Source: Actinobacillus sp. (GTDB lineage: Bacteria > Pseudomonadota > Gammaproteobacteria > Enterobacterales > Pasteurellaceae). Taken from it: a DNA stretch of 55,676 nt. The DNA lies in assembly GCA_020026075.1 (NCBI GenBank), contig JAHHQZ010000009.1, positions 1 to 55,676 of the forward strand. Direction: 5' to 3'. The notes beneath the pieces were generated by a model, which had not been told where the DNA came from, ran no database searches, and worked only from the letters and a program-made list of their open reading frames with translations. How positions within the stretch are numbered: the stretch's first letter is position 1; each line of letters opens with the position of its first letter. Positions 44,805-53,109 of the stretch are shown in pieces. The position numbers and the translations under genes were made by a program.

Positions 44805-44826
44805 AGGTTGCCTTTTTAGGCAACCT
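44805..44826 (+). terminator. Intra-operon hairpin between aceF and lpdA
   Basis: Perfect 8-bp stem AGGTTGCC / GGCAACCT with a 6-base loop, 14 bases after the aceF stop. Only a weak T-rich tail (GATTTTA) follows. It probably attenuates or stabilises the RNA, letting lpdA be set apart from aceEF. Confidence 0.5.
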
Positions 44827-44844
44827 GATTTTACGAGGTAAATT

Positions 44845-46266
44845 ATGAAAGAAATTAAAACACAAGTTGTGGTATTAGGCGGCGGCCCTGCTGGTTATTC
44901 TGCGGCATTCCGTTGCGCTGACCTTGGCTTAGAAACGGTGATTATCGAACGTTTCACTACCCTTGGCGGTGTGTGCTTAAACGTTGGCTGTATCCCATCA
45001 AAAGCCCTACTTCACGTTGCAAAAGTTATCGAAGAAGCAAAATCCTTAGCTGCTCACGGTATCGTTTTCGGCGAACCAAAAACTGACATCAACAAAATCC
45101 GTACTTGGAAAGAAAAAGTTATCAGCCAATTAACTGGTGGCTTAGCAGGAATGGCAAAAGCACGTAAAGTAACGGTTATCAACGGCTACGGACAATTTGA
45201 GAACGATCACAACATCATCGTAACAGGTACTGACGGCGAAACTCGTGTAACTTTTGATAATGCGATTATTGCGGCTGGCTCTCGCCCAATTCAATTACCA
45301 TTCATTCCACACGAAGATCCACGTGTTTGGGACTCCACAGACGCATTACGCTTAAAAGAAGTACCTGAAAAACTTCTCATTATGGGCGGCGGTATCATCG
45401 GTTTAGAAATGGGTACGGTTTATCACGCACTCGGTTCACAAATTGATGTAGTGGAAATGTTCGACCAAGTGATCCCAGCAGCAGATAAAGACGTTGTTCA
45501 AGTTTACACCAAACAAATCAAAGACAAATTCGGTTTACTTTTAGAAACCAAAGTAACCGCAGTAGAAGCCAAAGATGACGGCATTTACGTTTCAATGGAA
45601 GGCAAAGCAGCAAACGAAACTCGCCGTTATGATGCAGTGCTTGTGGCAATTGGTCGTACACCAAACGGTAAATTGATTGCCGCTGAAAATGCTGGTGTTC
45701 AAGTAACCGATCGTGGCTTTATCCAAGTGGACAAACAAATGCGCACCAACGTACCAAATATTTTCGCTATCGGTGATATTGTTGGTCAACCAATGTTAGC
45801 GCACAAAGGTGTACACGAAGGTCATGTAGCAGCCGAAGTTATTTCAGGCTTAAAACACTATTTCGATCCGAAAGTCATTCCATCTATCGCCTACACTGAG
45901 CCAGAAGTGGCTTGGGTTGGTAAAACTGAAAAAGAATGTAAAGCGGAAAACATTAACTACGAAGTGGCTAAATTCCCTTGGGCAGCCTCAGGCCGTGCTA
46001 TCGCCTCTGACTGTCAAGAAGGTATGACCAAACTCATTTTCGACAAAGACACGCACCGCATCATCGGTGGTGCCATTGTGGGTGTAAATGGTGGTGAATT
46101 ACTCGGTGAAATCGGCTTAGCCATCGAAATGGGCTGTGATGCAGAAGATCTCGCATTAACGATCCACGCTCACCCTACCCTTTACGAATCAATCGGTATG
46201 GCAGCGGAAATTTTTGAAGGCTCAATTACTGACCTTCCAAACCCAAAAGCGAAAAAGAAAAAATAA
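44845..46266 (+). CDS. lpdA: Dihydrolipoyl dehydrogenase (E3)
   Basis: 473 residues. FAD motif GGGPAGYSAA, redox-active disulfide C44/C49 in GGVCLNVGCIPSK, NAD motif GGGIIGLEMGT and C-terminal dimer motif AHPTLYES. It reoxidises lipoyl groups of pyruvate and probably 2-oxoglutarate dehydrogenase. GAGGTAAATT ribosome binding site. Last gene of the pdh operon, followed by a terminator. Confidence 0.98.
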   Translation: MKEIKTQVVVLGGGPAGYSAAFRCADLGLETVIIERFTTLGGVCLNVGCIPSKALLHVAKVIEEAKSLAAHGIVFGEPKTDINKIRTWKEKVISQLTGGLAGMAKARKVTVINGYGQFENDHNIIVTGTDGETRVTFDNAIIAAGSRPIQLPFIPHEDPRVWDSTDALRLKEVPEKLLIMGGGIIGLEMGTVYHALGSQIDVVEMFDQVIPAADKDVVQVYTKQIKDKFGLLLETKVTAVEAKDDGIYVSMEGKAANETRRYDAVLVAIGRTPNGKLIAAENAGVQVTDRGFIQVDKQMRTNVPNIFAIGDIVGQPMLAHKGVHEGHVAAEVISGLKHYFDPKVIPSIAYTEPEVAWVGKTEKECKAENINYEVAKFPWAASGRAIASDCQEGMTKLIFDKDTHRIIGGAIVGVNGGELLGEIGLAIEMGCDAEDLALTIHAHPTLYESIGMAAEIFEGSITDLPNPKAKKKK

Positions 46267-46285
46267 TTCGCTAACCTCATAAAAT

Positions 46286-46314
46286 AAAAGCCTTTCTCTA
46301 CAGAAAGGCTTTTT
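46286..46314 (+). terminator. Terminator of the aceE-aceF-lpdA operon
   Basis: AAAAGCCTTTC / GAAAGGCTTTT, an 11-bp stem with a 6-base loop and T-run, 19 bases after the lpdA stop. Confidence 0.9.
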
Positions 46315-46327
46315 TATCCCTAAACGC

Positions 46328-46371
46328 AAGGCCGGAATTTTCGTCAGAATTTTAGTAAAAATTCCGGCCTT
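46328..46371. repeat. Dispersed ATTCCRRCS element, long inverted pair
   Basis: AAGGCCGGAATTTT and AAAATTCCGGCCTT, a perfect 14-bp inverted pair, between the converging lpdA and cueR genes. It stands 13 bases beyond the standard terminator, so it is not needed as the lpdA terminator but may serve cueR. Confidence 0.92.
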
Positions 46372-46375
46372 GTTG

Positions 46376-46792
46376 TTATTGGGTTATCGGTTTGGCACAG
46401 CAGCTTAAACCAGACAAAATTGGGCAGAGGGGGCTATCATCCCCTCGACAGTCGCTATGCCAGCTTTTTAGCTGTTGGAGCATTGTTTGCAGTTGCTCGA
46501 TGCGAGTTTCAAGAGCTTGGATATGTTCTTGGGTTAAACTTTTGACATCTCGGCTTTGCAGGCTCGGGCTGTCTTTTAAATCCAGCAGTTGTTTAATTTG
46601 CCCCAACGGAAAGCCCAGTTTACGGCTGTTGCTGATGAACCGTAAACGGGTTAAATCGTTGTCATCGTAGTAGCGATAACCGCTTGCGTCCCGTTTCGGT
46701 GACGGTAGCAGTGCCATTTTTTCGTAATCACGAATTTGCTTGGGGGAAAGTTCACACAGGCTCGCCACTTGGCTAATTTTGTATTTATTCAT
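46376..46792 (-). CDS. cueR: CueR-like copper-sensing MerR family regulator
   Basis: 138 residues. MerR helix-turn-helix and wing at about 4-60 (YEKMALLPSPKRDASGYRYY), a dimerisation coiled coil (about 80-112) and the metal loop C115-RGDDSPL-C123, spacing as in E. coli CueR C112/C120. A C-terminal CC pair (131-132) matches too. It would activate a copper exporter at low free Cu(I). No copA or copper gene is adjacent, so the target must lie elsewhere. The stop lies in or beside a dispersed element. Confidence 0.82.
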   Translation of the reverse strand: MNKYKISQVASLCELSPKQIRDYEKMALLPSPKRDASGYRYYDDNDLTRLRFISNSRKLGFPLGQIKQLLDLKDSPSLQSRDVKSLTQEHIQALETRIEQLQTMLQQLKSWHSDCRGDDSPLCPILSGLSCCAKPITQ

Positions 46793-46811
46793 TCGGCACC
46801 TTTTGAGATCA

Positions 46812-47789
46812 TTACGCTTTTAACGCTGCCTGCCACGCTTGCATAAAACGGTCGTGATGCACCACTAAATCCGCTTTGCGCAAGGCAAACACGCCCAGTC
46901 CGCCATTGTGCAATGTTAGCCATTCAAATGGCACCTCTGGGAACTGTGCTTGCAAGGCCAGCATACTGTTCCCCACTTCGCACACCAGCACGCCATCTTC
47001 GGCTAAAAATTGCGGACTTTGAGCGAGAATTTGTTTCGTCAACAGCAAGCCATCATGCCCCGAACCCAACGCTAACTCAGGCTCAGAGTGAAATTCCACG
47101 GGCATATCGGCGAGATCTTCTGCGTCCACATAAGGCGGATTGGTTACGATCAAGTCGTAATCCCCTGCCAGCAAATTATCAAACGCATTGGACTGCAATG
47201 GGAACACACGATCCGTCAAGCCAAAACGTGCAATATTTAGCTCCGCCACGTTTAGTGCGTCTACGGATAAATCCACCGCATCCACTTCCGCCTCTTCAAA
47301 CGCCAACGCACAAGCAATAGCAATGCAGCCGCTGCCTGTACAAAGATCCAAAATGCGTTTAGGTTCGTGGACTAAGCCTTGAAAACCCTCTTCAATTAAC
47401 GCACCGATAGGCGAGCGTGGCACGATTACTCGTTCGTCAACGTAAAATTCTTCACCGCAGAACCACGCTTTGTTGGTAATGTACGCCATCGGCGTGCGGT
47501 ACGCCAAGCGTGTCATCACCCCTTGATACAGGGTTTCTTTTTCCATTGTGGTTAAACGGCTATTGAGCAATTCTGCTGGGGTTTGTAGCGGTAAATGCAG
47601 GCTTGCCAGCACCAAATGCAACATTTCATCATAAGGGTTATCCGTTCCTTGCCCGAAATATAAATCCGACTGGTTAAAACACGTAACCCCCCAGCGTAGG
47701 AAATCAGGAATGCTTTGTAGCTGTTCCAGCACGTTGTCTTTTTCAATGTGTTCAATCAGTTCTGCGTTAAATAGGCGTTCGTCTGTCAT
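46812..47789 (-). CDS. prmB: 50S ribosomal protein L3 glutamine methyltransferase
   Basis: 325 residues. SAM motif DLCTGSGCIAIACAL and the catalytic NPPYVDAEDLADMP (NPPY) of glutamine methyltransferases; PrmB rather than PrmC because of the long N-terminal domain and the length. It methylates a glutamine of L3. AGGAGAAATT ribosome binding site. Divergent from priC; 19 bases before cueR on the same strand. Confidence 0.93.
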   Translation of the reverse strand: MTDERLFNAELIEHIEKDNVLEQLQSIPDFLRWGVTCFNQSDLYFGQGTDNPYDEMLHLVLASLHLPLQTPAELLNSRLTTMEKETLYQGVMTRLAYRTPMAYITNKAWFCGEEFYVDERVIVPRSPIGALIEEGFQGLVHEPKRILDLCTGSGCIAIACALAFEEAEVDAVDLSVDALNVAELNIARFGLTDRVFPLQSNAFDNLLAGDYDLIVTNPPYVDAEDLADMPVEFHSEPELALGSGHDGLLLTKQILAQSPQFLAEDGVLVCEVGNSMLALQAQFPEVPFEWLTLHNGGLGVFALRKADLVVHHDRFMQAWQAALKA

Positions 47790-47799
47790 AATTTCTCCT

Positions 47800-47813
47800 A
47801 AAATTCCGACCTT
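47800..47813. repeat. Dispersed ATTCCRRCS element, single half
   Basis: AAAATTCCGACCTT, just upstream of the prmB start. No left arm is visible. The rest of the 134-base divergent gap holds a small hairpin GCGGTA / TACCGC (47885-47900). Confidence 0.75.
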
Positions 47814-47923
47814 TGCCCCAATGGCAAAATGGGTGCATTTATACCATAATCTTGGTTTGTTTTTCAGGAAAATCCTACAATCTTGCGGTAAAATACCGCC
47901 TTTCTGCTAATTTTAGGACAACT

Positions 47924-48460
47924 ATGCATAATCCCAGCCTTATTGAGCAAATCAACCACTGGAAACAGCAGTTTAAACAGCCCTTAAACCGCATTTTACG
48001 CACGCCATTTGCGGTGCATATTTTCAAAGAACGCAACGAGCCGTTAAGTTATTACTTCAACGAAATCGATAAAACCGTTCACGCCCTAATGGCCACGCCA
48101 GAACAAGATGTAATGCAGGCGCAGTACCTAAGCGAACGTTTGCTCAACCAATGTAACGCATTGCAAAACGCCTTAAAAACGAAATCCGTCCCCCTGTCCG
48201 CTGAAGAACGCCGTCAAAAAGCGTGGGATCGTTTACAAAACTTGCCCCCTAAGCCACGCTTGGCGGCGTTTCAAAAGGCACAGCAACAATTACTGAAAGA
48301 AAAGGCGAACCTCGAACGCAAGCAATCTCAAGCGGAAAGCCTTGAACAGCGCCAGTACATTCAACAACAATTAGCAGAATTACAGCGACGTTTAGAAAAA
48401 GCCGATGTGGCGATTACCAGCACAGAGCGTGAGATTTATTGGAATCAAATTAAAGCCTAA
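47924..48460 (+). CDS. priC: Primosomal replication protein PriC
   Basis: 178 residues from MHNPSLIEQINHWKQQF. All-helical, with the basic helix and long coiled-coil C-terminus (about 115-165, QQLLKEKANLERKQSQ) of PriC. It helps reload the replicative helicase at stalled forks. The frame is open 37 codons upstream, but TTTAGGACAACT marks the ATG at 47924. Confidence 0.85.
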   Translation: MHNPSLIEQINHWKQQFKQPLNRILRTPFAVHIFKERNEPLSYYFNEIDKTVHALMATPEQDVMQAQYLSERLLNQCNALQNALKTKSVPLSAEERRQKAWDRLQNLPPKPRLAAFQKAQQQLLKEKANLERKQSQAESLEQRQYIQQQLAELQRRLEKADVAITSTEREIYWNQIKA

Positions 48461-48538
48461 TGCTTGATCTCACGCATAGGCAGCACCTTTAAGCTGTGGT
48501 AATATTCTCTACTTGATAATTTCATTTGGTATTAGTTT

Positions 48539-48967
48539 ATGAAAATTTGGAAAAAAGACCTTTCTCTTGACGCACTCAATCAAGCCTGTGAAAACACAGC
48601 AATTAGCTATTTAGGCATTCAATTTACCGCCTTTGGTGACGATTGGTTAGAAGCCACAATGCCCATTACAGAAAAATGCACCCAGCCTTTGGGCTGGCTA
48701 CACGGCGGCGTTTCTTGCGTGTTAGCGGAAACCGTTGGTTCCCTTGCAGGCATGTGTGCCGTTGAAGCTCCTTTCATCACCGTTGGTGCTGAAATTAACG
48801 CCAGCCATTTACGTCCCATTAAACAAGGCGACACCGCTCGTGCCGTCGCCACGCCTTTAAAATTAGGGCGCACCTTGCACAGTTGGCAAATTGATATTTT
48901 TAATAATGCCAATAAACTTTGCTGCCGTTCTCGCTTAACGGTTTCCGTCATCAACCCTGAACAATAA
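48539..48967 (+). CDS. menI: Hotdog-fold thioesterase (MenI/YdiI family)
   Basis: 142 residues. PaaI-type hotdog with LHGGVSCVLAETVGSLAG, the Glu being the likely catalytic base; close to H. influenzae HI1161 and E. coli YdiI. The family hydrolyses 1,4-dihydroxy-2-naphthoyl-CoA in menaquinone synthesis and other acyl-CoAs in vitro, so the exact substrate is inferred. Eight bases before hemH, likely one transcript. Confidence 0.82.
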   Translation: MKIWKKDLSLDALNQACENTAISYLGIQFTAFGDDWLEATMPITEKCTQPLGWLHGGVSCVLAETVGSLAGMCAVEAPFITVGAEINASHLRPIKQGDTARAVATPLKLGRTLHSWQIDIFNNANKLCCRSRLTVSVINPEQ

Positions 48968-48975
48968 ATATAACG

Positions 48976-50004
48976 ATGAAACTTTCGACACCTTCACGCA
49001 TTGGCGTGATTTTAGTGAATTTAGGCTCGCCAAGTACGCCAACGCCGCAAGGGGTTAGCCAATATTTATGGCAATTTTTGCGTGATAAACGAGTGGTCGA
49101 TTTACCGAGCTGGAAATGGCTACCGTTGCTGCGTGGGATTATCCTGCCCCACCGTGCCAAACGTGTTGCCAAAAGCTACCAAGAAATTTGGACACCGCAA
49201 GGTTCGTTGCTGATTGCCATTTCTCGCCAACAGCAAACGCTGTTACAACGTCACTTAACTGTTGCCCTTGCGAATAAAAATATCGCTGTGCAAGTAGAAT
49301 TAGCAATGACTTACGGCAAACCAAGTTTCGAGCAAGCCTTACAAAATCTAGAACAAGGCGGAACGCTGGATAAGCTGATTGTGCTGCCACTTTTCCCCCA
49401 ATACAGCAGTACCACCACCGCAGCGGTATTTGATGCCTTCAATAGACTTTGGCAAACACGCCGTAACTTGCCCGCTTTTGAATTTATTCACCACTACGCC
49501 ACGCATCCTGCCTATATTGATGCCCTCGTTGCCAGCATTCAACGCCATCGAAAAGCGGACGAACATTTGCTGTTTTCCTATCATGGCATTCCAGAGCGTT
49601 ACGTAGCAGAGGGCGACTATTACCCAACTCATTGCGAGCAAACCACCCAAGCTGTAGTGAACGCTTTGGGCTTGCGTGATGACGAATGGTCAATGACTTA
49701 TCAATCTCGCTTTGGACGTGAAACGTGGCTAACCCCTTACACAGACGAATTTCTCAAAGCTCGTGGTGAAGATTACACTCACCCACAAGCCAAAAGCCCA
49801 CGCCGGAATAAAATCGAAAAAATTGCCGTTATCTGTCCAGGTTTTGCCAGCGATTGCCTAGAAACCATCGAAGAAATCGACCAAGAAAACCGCCAATATT
49901 TTCTCAACGCAGGCGGCAAGACATTCCGTTATATTCCAGCCCTAAACGCCCACCCAAGACACATTCAAGCCTTGACGGAGCTAGTTCTCGCCCGTTGTGA
50001 ATGA
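48976..50004 (+). CDS. hemH: Ferrochelatase
   Basis: 342 residues, somewhat longer than E. coli HemH (320). GVILVNLGSPSTPTP at the N-terminus, catalytic His in FSYHGIPERY, and CPGFASDCLETIEEI with the second metal-side Glu. It inserts Fe2+ into protoporphyrin IX at the inner membrane. Two ATTCCRRCS copies inside (49802, 49934). An IS remnant lies 29 bases downstream. Confidence 0.95.
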   Translation: MKLSTPSRIGVILVNLGSPSTPTPQGVSQYLWQFLRDKRVVDLPSWKWLPLLRGIILPHRAKRVAKSYQEIWTPQGSLLIAISRQQQTLLQRHLTVALANKNIAVQVELAMTYGKPSFEQALQNLEQGGTLDKLIVLPLFPQYSSTTTAAVFDAFNRLWQTRRNLPAFEFIHHYATHPAYIDALVASIQRHRKADEHLLFSYHGIPERYVAEGDYYPTHCEQTTQAVVNALGLRDDEWSMTYQSRFGRETWLTPYTDEFLKARGEDYTHPQAKSPRRNKIEKIAVICPGFASDCLETIEEIDQENRQYFLNAGGKTFRYIPALNAHPRHIQALTELVLARCE

Positions 50005-50032
50005 GATAAACTGCAAATAAAAATGCCCTTTA

Positions 50033-50248
50033 TGATCTGCACCCCAAAGTTGGACTAAACAATCAACTAATTAGGGTGCAGATTTTTTATGACCAATACA
50101 CTTCATACAAAACTTGAACACCAAATTCACCACTACATTCACTACTACAACAATGAGCGTATTCGGGTGAATTTAAAAGGACTAAGTCCTGTATAGAGAC
50201 AGAACCCAGTCCTTGAATTAAGTCAGTCCAACTTTTGGGAGCTGATCA
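50033..50248 (+). mobile_element. Internally deleted IS3-family (IS150-like) remnant
   Basis: 216 bases. Left end TGATCTGCACCCCAAAGTTG and right end (reverse complement) TGATCAGCTCCCAAAAGTTG form the terminal inverted repeats, differing at three positions. Inside are the left-end hairpin ATCTGCACCC / GGGTGCAGAT (50035-50082, then T6) and the end of OrfB (HYYNNERIRVNLKGLSPV, 50089-50196), then a premature TAG. Orf A and most of orf B are gone. No target duplication is evident. Confidence 0.85.
50089..50196 (+). pseudogene. Fragment of IS3-family transposase OrfB
   Basis: 35 codons with the OrfB C-terminal motif IHYYNNERIRVNLKGLSPV. Intact relatives continue SPVQYR; here a frameshift and TAG follow SPV. 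The first codons come from the left end, joined by the internal deletion. Confidence 0.75.
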
Positions 50249-50290
50249 ATACCATTAAGAGCATTTTTATTTTTCCTTACGACATTTGCG

Positions 50291-50336
50291 TAGGTCGGAA
50301 TATTTTGCAAAATTTTGACGAAAATTCCAGCCTTGG
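50291..50336. repeat. Dispersed ATTCCRRCS element, long inverted pair
   Basis: TAGGTCGGAATATTTT and AAAATTCCAGCCTTGG around GCAAAATTTTGACG, 4 bases after the stop of the NlpC/P60 gene, where it may act as the terminator. Confidence 0.9.
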
Positions 50337-50340
50337 TTAG

Positions 50341-50826
50341 TTACAGCAGATGCCGCGCTTGTGTATAGTTTTTTTTAAAGTACGGATTATTTAAGCTTGC
50401 TATGGTTACCCCTTTCTTTCGGGAAGCGTGAATAAATTCTCCATTACCAATATAGATGCCAACGTGATGATTACGGCGAAAAAATACGAGATCCCCTACC
50501 TTTAATTGTGAAACTGCCACTGCATTTCCTAAATATTTTTGTTCGCTTGTGGTTCTTGGTAGTCGGCGTTTTAAAGCAGCGTAGTAAATTGTTTGTACAA
50601 ATGCAGAGCAATCTATTCCTTTATGACTGGAACCTCCATGACGATAACGCACACCACGCCATTTACTAAAATTTTGTAAAATATTCTGACGTAATGCAAT
50701 TTGTTGGTCGTCATTTTGATAAGTTTGAGGGTAATTTTGGGGGGCTGTGTGGCTACAAGCCGTCATACTGAAAACAGTGGTTAATATCGCCACATTATAT
50801 TTAATAGAGAAATATCGCCATAACAT
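50341..50826 (-). CDS. NlpC/P60 family lipoprotein (peptidoglycan endopeptidase)
   Basis: 161 residues. Lipobox FSMTAC with Cys24 as the lipidation site. NlpC/P60 core: catalytic Cys73 in GIDCSAFVQ, His in HHVGIYIG and a third polar residue near GEFIHAS. It probably cleaves peptidoglycan cross-links from the outer membrane side, like E. coli NlpC or MepS; which of the two is not resolved. It follows the RluA-like gene with one base between, hence an operon. Confidence 0.88.
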   Translation of the reverse strand: MLWRYFSIKYNVAILTTVFSMTACSHTAPQNYPQTYQNDDQQIALRQNILQNFSKWRGVRYRHGGSSHKGIDCSAFVQTIYYAALKRRLPRTTSEQKYLGNAVAVSQLKVGDLVFFRRNHHVGIYIGNGEFIHASRKKGVTIASLNNPYFKKNYTQARHLL

Positions 50827-50827
50827 T

Positions 50828-51565
50828 TTAAAAATTTCCTTTTGTAAATTGTAAAAGTTTTTCTTCTAGTAGGAGTAAGCGTTGTAAAAGTGGTTGCTGC
50901 CATTGGCTGTTTTCTGGAAAAAAATTTGGCAGACATTGGATATCAAATTGCTCGCTATTGTAGGTAAATTGCAATCGCCACGCATGCAAGCAAGTGCGGT
51001 TAGCAGGGCTGCCCTGATAACGTTTGTCACCTAAAATGGGGCTGCCTAGACTTTTCATCGCCACACGGAGCTGGTGCGTTTTGCCCGTGTAAGGGCGGAG
51101 TAAAAACAGCCACGCTGGTGTTTGTAAACTTTGGCAAACAAAATACGTATGTGCAGAATTTTCTTGCGTGTGGCAAAGTTTCCAACTACCATTACGTCCT
51201 TTTTGCATATCCCCTTTCACCGTGCCTGCTTTAGCTTTAGGACGTTTGTCGCTTATGGCAACGTAGGTTTTTTGAACCTGATGCAGGGCAAAAAGTTGGC
51301 TTAGTGCACTCGCCGCTCTGGCATTTAATGCCAAAATCAAAAGCCCAGAAGTTACTTTATCTAGGCGATGAACTAGCCAAAGTTGTGGTAAACTTAACGC
51401 CTTTGTAAGCACAGTTGTTAGTCCTTCTAGGCTGTCATCTTTATGAACAGATACACCAGCAGGTTTGTTTAATACGATAAAATCTGAATGGCGGTAAACC
51501 ACTTGGGCTTGCCAGTCGATCGCAAGGCTGGGAGCGGTGGTGGCAATAAGAGGGCTAGTTTGCAT
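50828..51565 (-). CDS. RluA-family pseudouridine synthase
   Basis: 245 residues, no S4 domain. Catalytic Asp in VHRLDKVTSGLL, plus NKPAGVSVHKD and GKTHQLRVAMKSLG. Resembles the H. influenzae HI0042 group; the RNA target is unknown. It ends one base before the NlpC gene. The only exact H. influenzae-type uptake core (AAGTGCGGT, 50992-51000) of the window lies in it. Confidence 0.86.
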   Translation of the reverse strand: MQTSPLIATTAPSLAIDWQAQVVYRHSDFIVLNKPAGVSVHKDDSLEGLTTVLTKALSLPQLWLVHRLDKVTSGLLILALNARAASALSQLFALHQVQKTYVAISDKRPKAKAGTVKGDMQKGRNGSWKLCHTQENSAHTYFVCQSLQTPAWLFLLRPYTGKTHQLRVAMKSLGSPILGDKRYQGSPANRTCLHAWRLQFTYNSEQFDIQCLPNFFPENSQWQQPLLQRLLLLEEKLLQFTKGNF

Positions 51566-51605
51566 AAGTTTCCTGTTGATACGGTAAATTTTGAGAATAA
51601 ATAAT

Positions 51606-53063
51606 ATGTTAATTCATAAAATTACGCCATACATTTTGCCCACATTGGTTTGGCTGGCAACCATTGCCATTACGTTGCGTTTGCTGTTTCGTAAACAATC
51701 AGCAACAGCGATGTTATCTTGGCTGATGATGATCTACATTTTCCCTGTTGTAGGAATTTTCGCCTATTTGATTTTTGGCGAAATCAATCTTGGTAAACAC
51801 CGCCGCGATCTTTTTGATCGTATAAAACCACACTTTATTGCGTGGTATCGCAAACTTGCCCAAGATAAAGCACTTGTCAGTACAAAATTTCCGTCAAAAT
51901 TCCAGCCTTTGCTCAATTTGGTGCAACACCGTTTAACCATTCCCTGCGTGGTGGGCAATGAGTTACACGTTTTACATACGCCAGAAAGCATTATTCAAAA
52001 CATTGTGCAGGATATTCACCACGCCCAGCAAAATATCAATATGGTGTTTTATATTTGGCAAAACGGTGGTCTAGTTGATGAGGTGCAAAATGCTTTGGTT
52101 GCCGCCGCACAACGTGGCGTGGCGGTTCGCCTGTTGGTGGATAGCGTGGGCAGTCGTCCTTTTTTAAAAAGTAAAAATCGGCGTGAAATGGTCAGTCATG
52201 GTATTGAAATTGTAGAATGCCTGCACGTGAGTCTGATTCGTATGTTTTTCAGCCGTATTGATCTGCGAATGCACCGTAAAATTATCGCCATCGATAATCA
52301 CATTTCTTATACCGGCAGTATGAATATGGTGGATCCTCGCTACTTTAAGCAAAATGCACACGTTGGCGAATGGGTGGATATGATGGTGCGTATTGTGGGA
52401 CCTGTGTCTAGCGTGCTAAACAGCTTGCACGCCGTCGATTGGCAAGTGGAAACTGGTCAGGCGTTACCCTTAGACATTCCAAGCCAAACCGCTCTACCGC
52501 AGGATGCAGACAACTTTCACGCCGTGCAAATTCTCGCCACTGGGCCAGGTTATCCAGAAGATTTAATGGAAGAAGCACTGGCGCAGGCGATTTTTTCTGC
52601 TCGTGAAAGCATTGTGATCACCTCCCCTTATTTTGTACCAAGTCATAATATTGCGGAGGCCTTACAAGTAGCCGCTTTTCGTGGCGTGGATGTGTCAATT
52701 ATTCTGCCAAAGAAAAACGACTCCCTGCTGGTGGACTGGGCGAGCCGTACTTTTTTTGATGATTTACTCGCCGCTGGTGTGAAAATTTATAAATTTGACG
52801 CAGGACTTTTGCACACGAAAAGCGTGCTGGTGGATAAACGCTTGGCGATGGTCGGCACGGTCAATATGGATATGCGCAGTTTCTTGCTTAATTTTGAAGT
52901 GATGATGTTGGTGGAAGATAAAACTTTCGCACAGGAAGTGTATCAGCTACAAAAAAGCTATTTAGATAAATCCTTGCCAATGTCTTATAAAATTTGGCGA
53001 CTACGCCCAAGTTATCACCGCATTATTGAAAAGCTGTTTTTCTTATTTAGCCCGCTTTTATAA
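51606..53063 (+). CDS. cls: Cardiolipin synthase
   Basis: 485 residues from the ATG at 51606 (a TTG at 51591 is in frame). Two N-terminal membrane segments (about 8-28 and 36-56), then two phospholipase D motifs HxK(x)4D: MHRKIIAID and LHTKSVLVD. It joins two phosphatidylglycerols at the inner membrane. One ATTCCRRCS copy at 51900. Closely divergent from the RluA-like gene. Confidence 0.94.
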   Translation: MLIHKITPYILPTLVWLATIAITLRLLFRKQSATAMLSWLMMIYIFPVVGIFAYLIFGEINLGKHRRDLFDRIKPHFIAWYRKLAQDKALVSTKFPSKFQPLLNLVQHRLTIPCVVGNELHVLHTPESIIQNIVQDIHHAQQNINMVFYIWQNGGLVDEVQNALVAAAQRGVAVRLLVDSVGSRPFLKSKNRREMVSHGIEIVECLHVSLIRMFFSRIDLRMHRKIIAIDNHISYTGSMNMVDPRYFKQNAHVGEWVDMMVRIVGPVSSVLNSLHAVDWQVETGQALPLDIPSQTALPQDADNFHAVQILATGPGYPEDLMEEALAQAIFSARESIVITSPYFVPSHNIAEALQVAAFRGVDVSIILPKKNDSLLVDWASRTFFDDLLAAGVKIYKFDAGLLHTKSVLVDKRLAMVGTVNMDMRSFLLNFEVMMLVEDKTFAQEVYQLQKSYLDKSLPMSYKIWRLRPSYHRIIEKLFFLFSPLL

Positions 53064-53076
53064 TATGTTCTCTTTC

Positions 53077-53106
53077 GGCGGTCATTTTGACCGCCTATTT
53101 TTTTCT
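53077..53106 (+). terminator. Terminator of cls
   Basis: GGCGGTCA / TGACCGCC with a 3-base loop and T7, 13 bases after the stop. Confidence 0.9.
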
Positions 53107-53109
53107 TTA

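Noticed and set aside
50992..51000. AAGTGCGGT, the H. influenzae-type uptake core
   Set aside because: Single exact copy, as expected by chance; likewise two ACAAGCGGT (39246, 40324).
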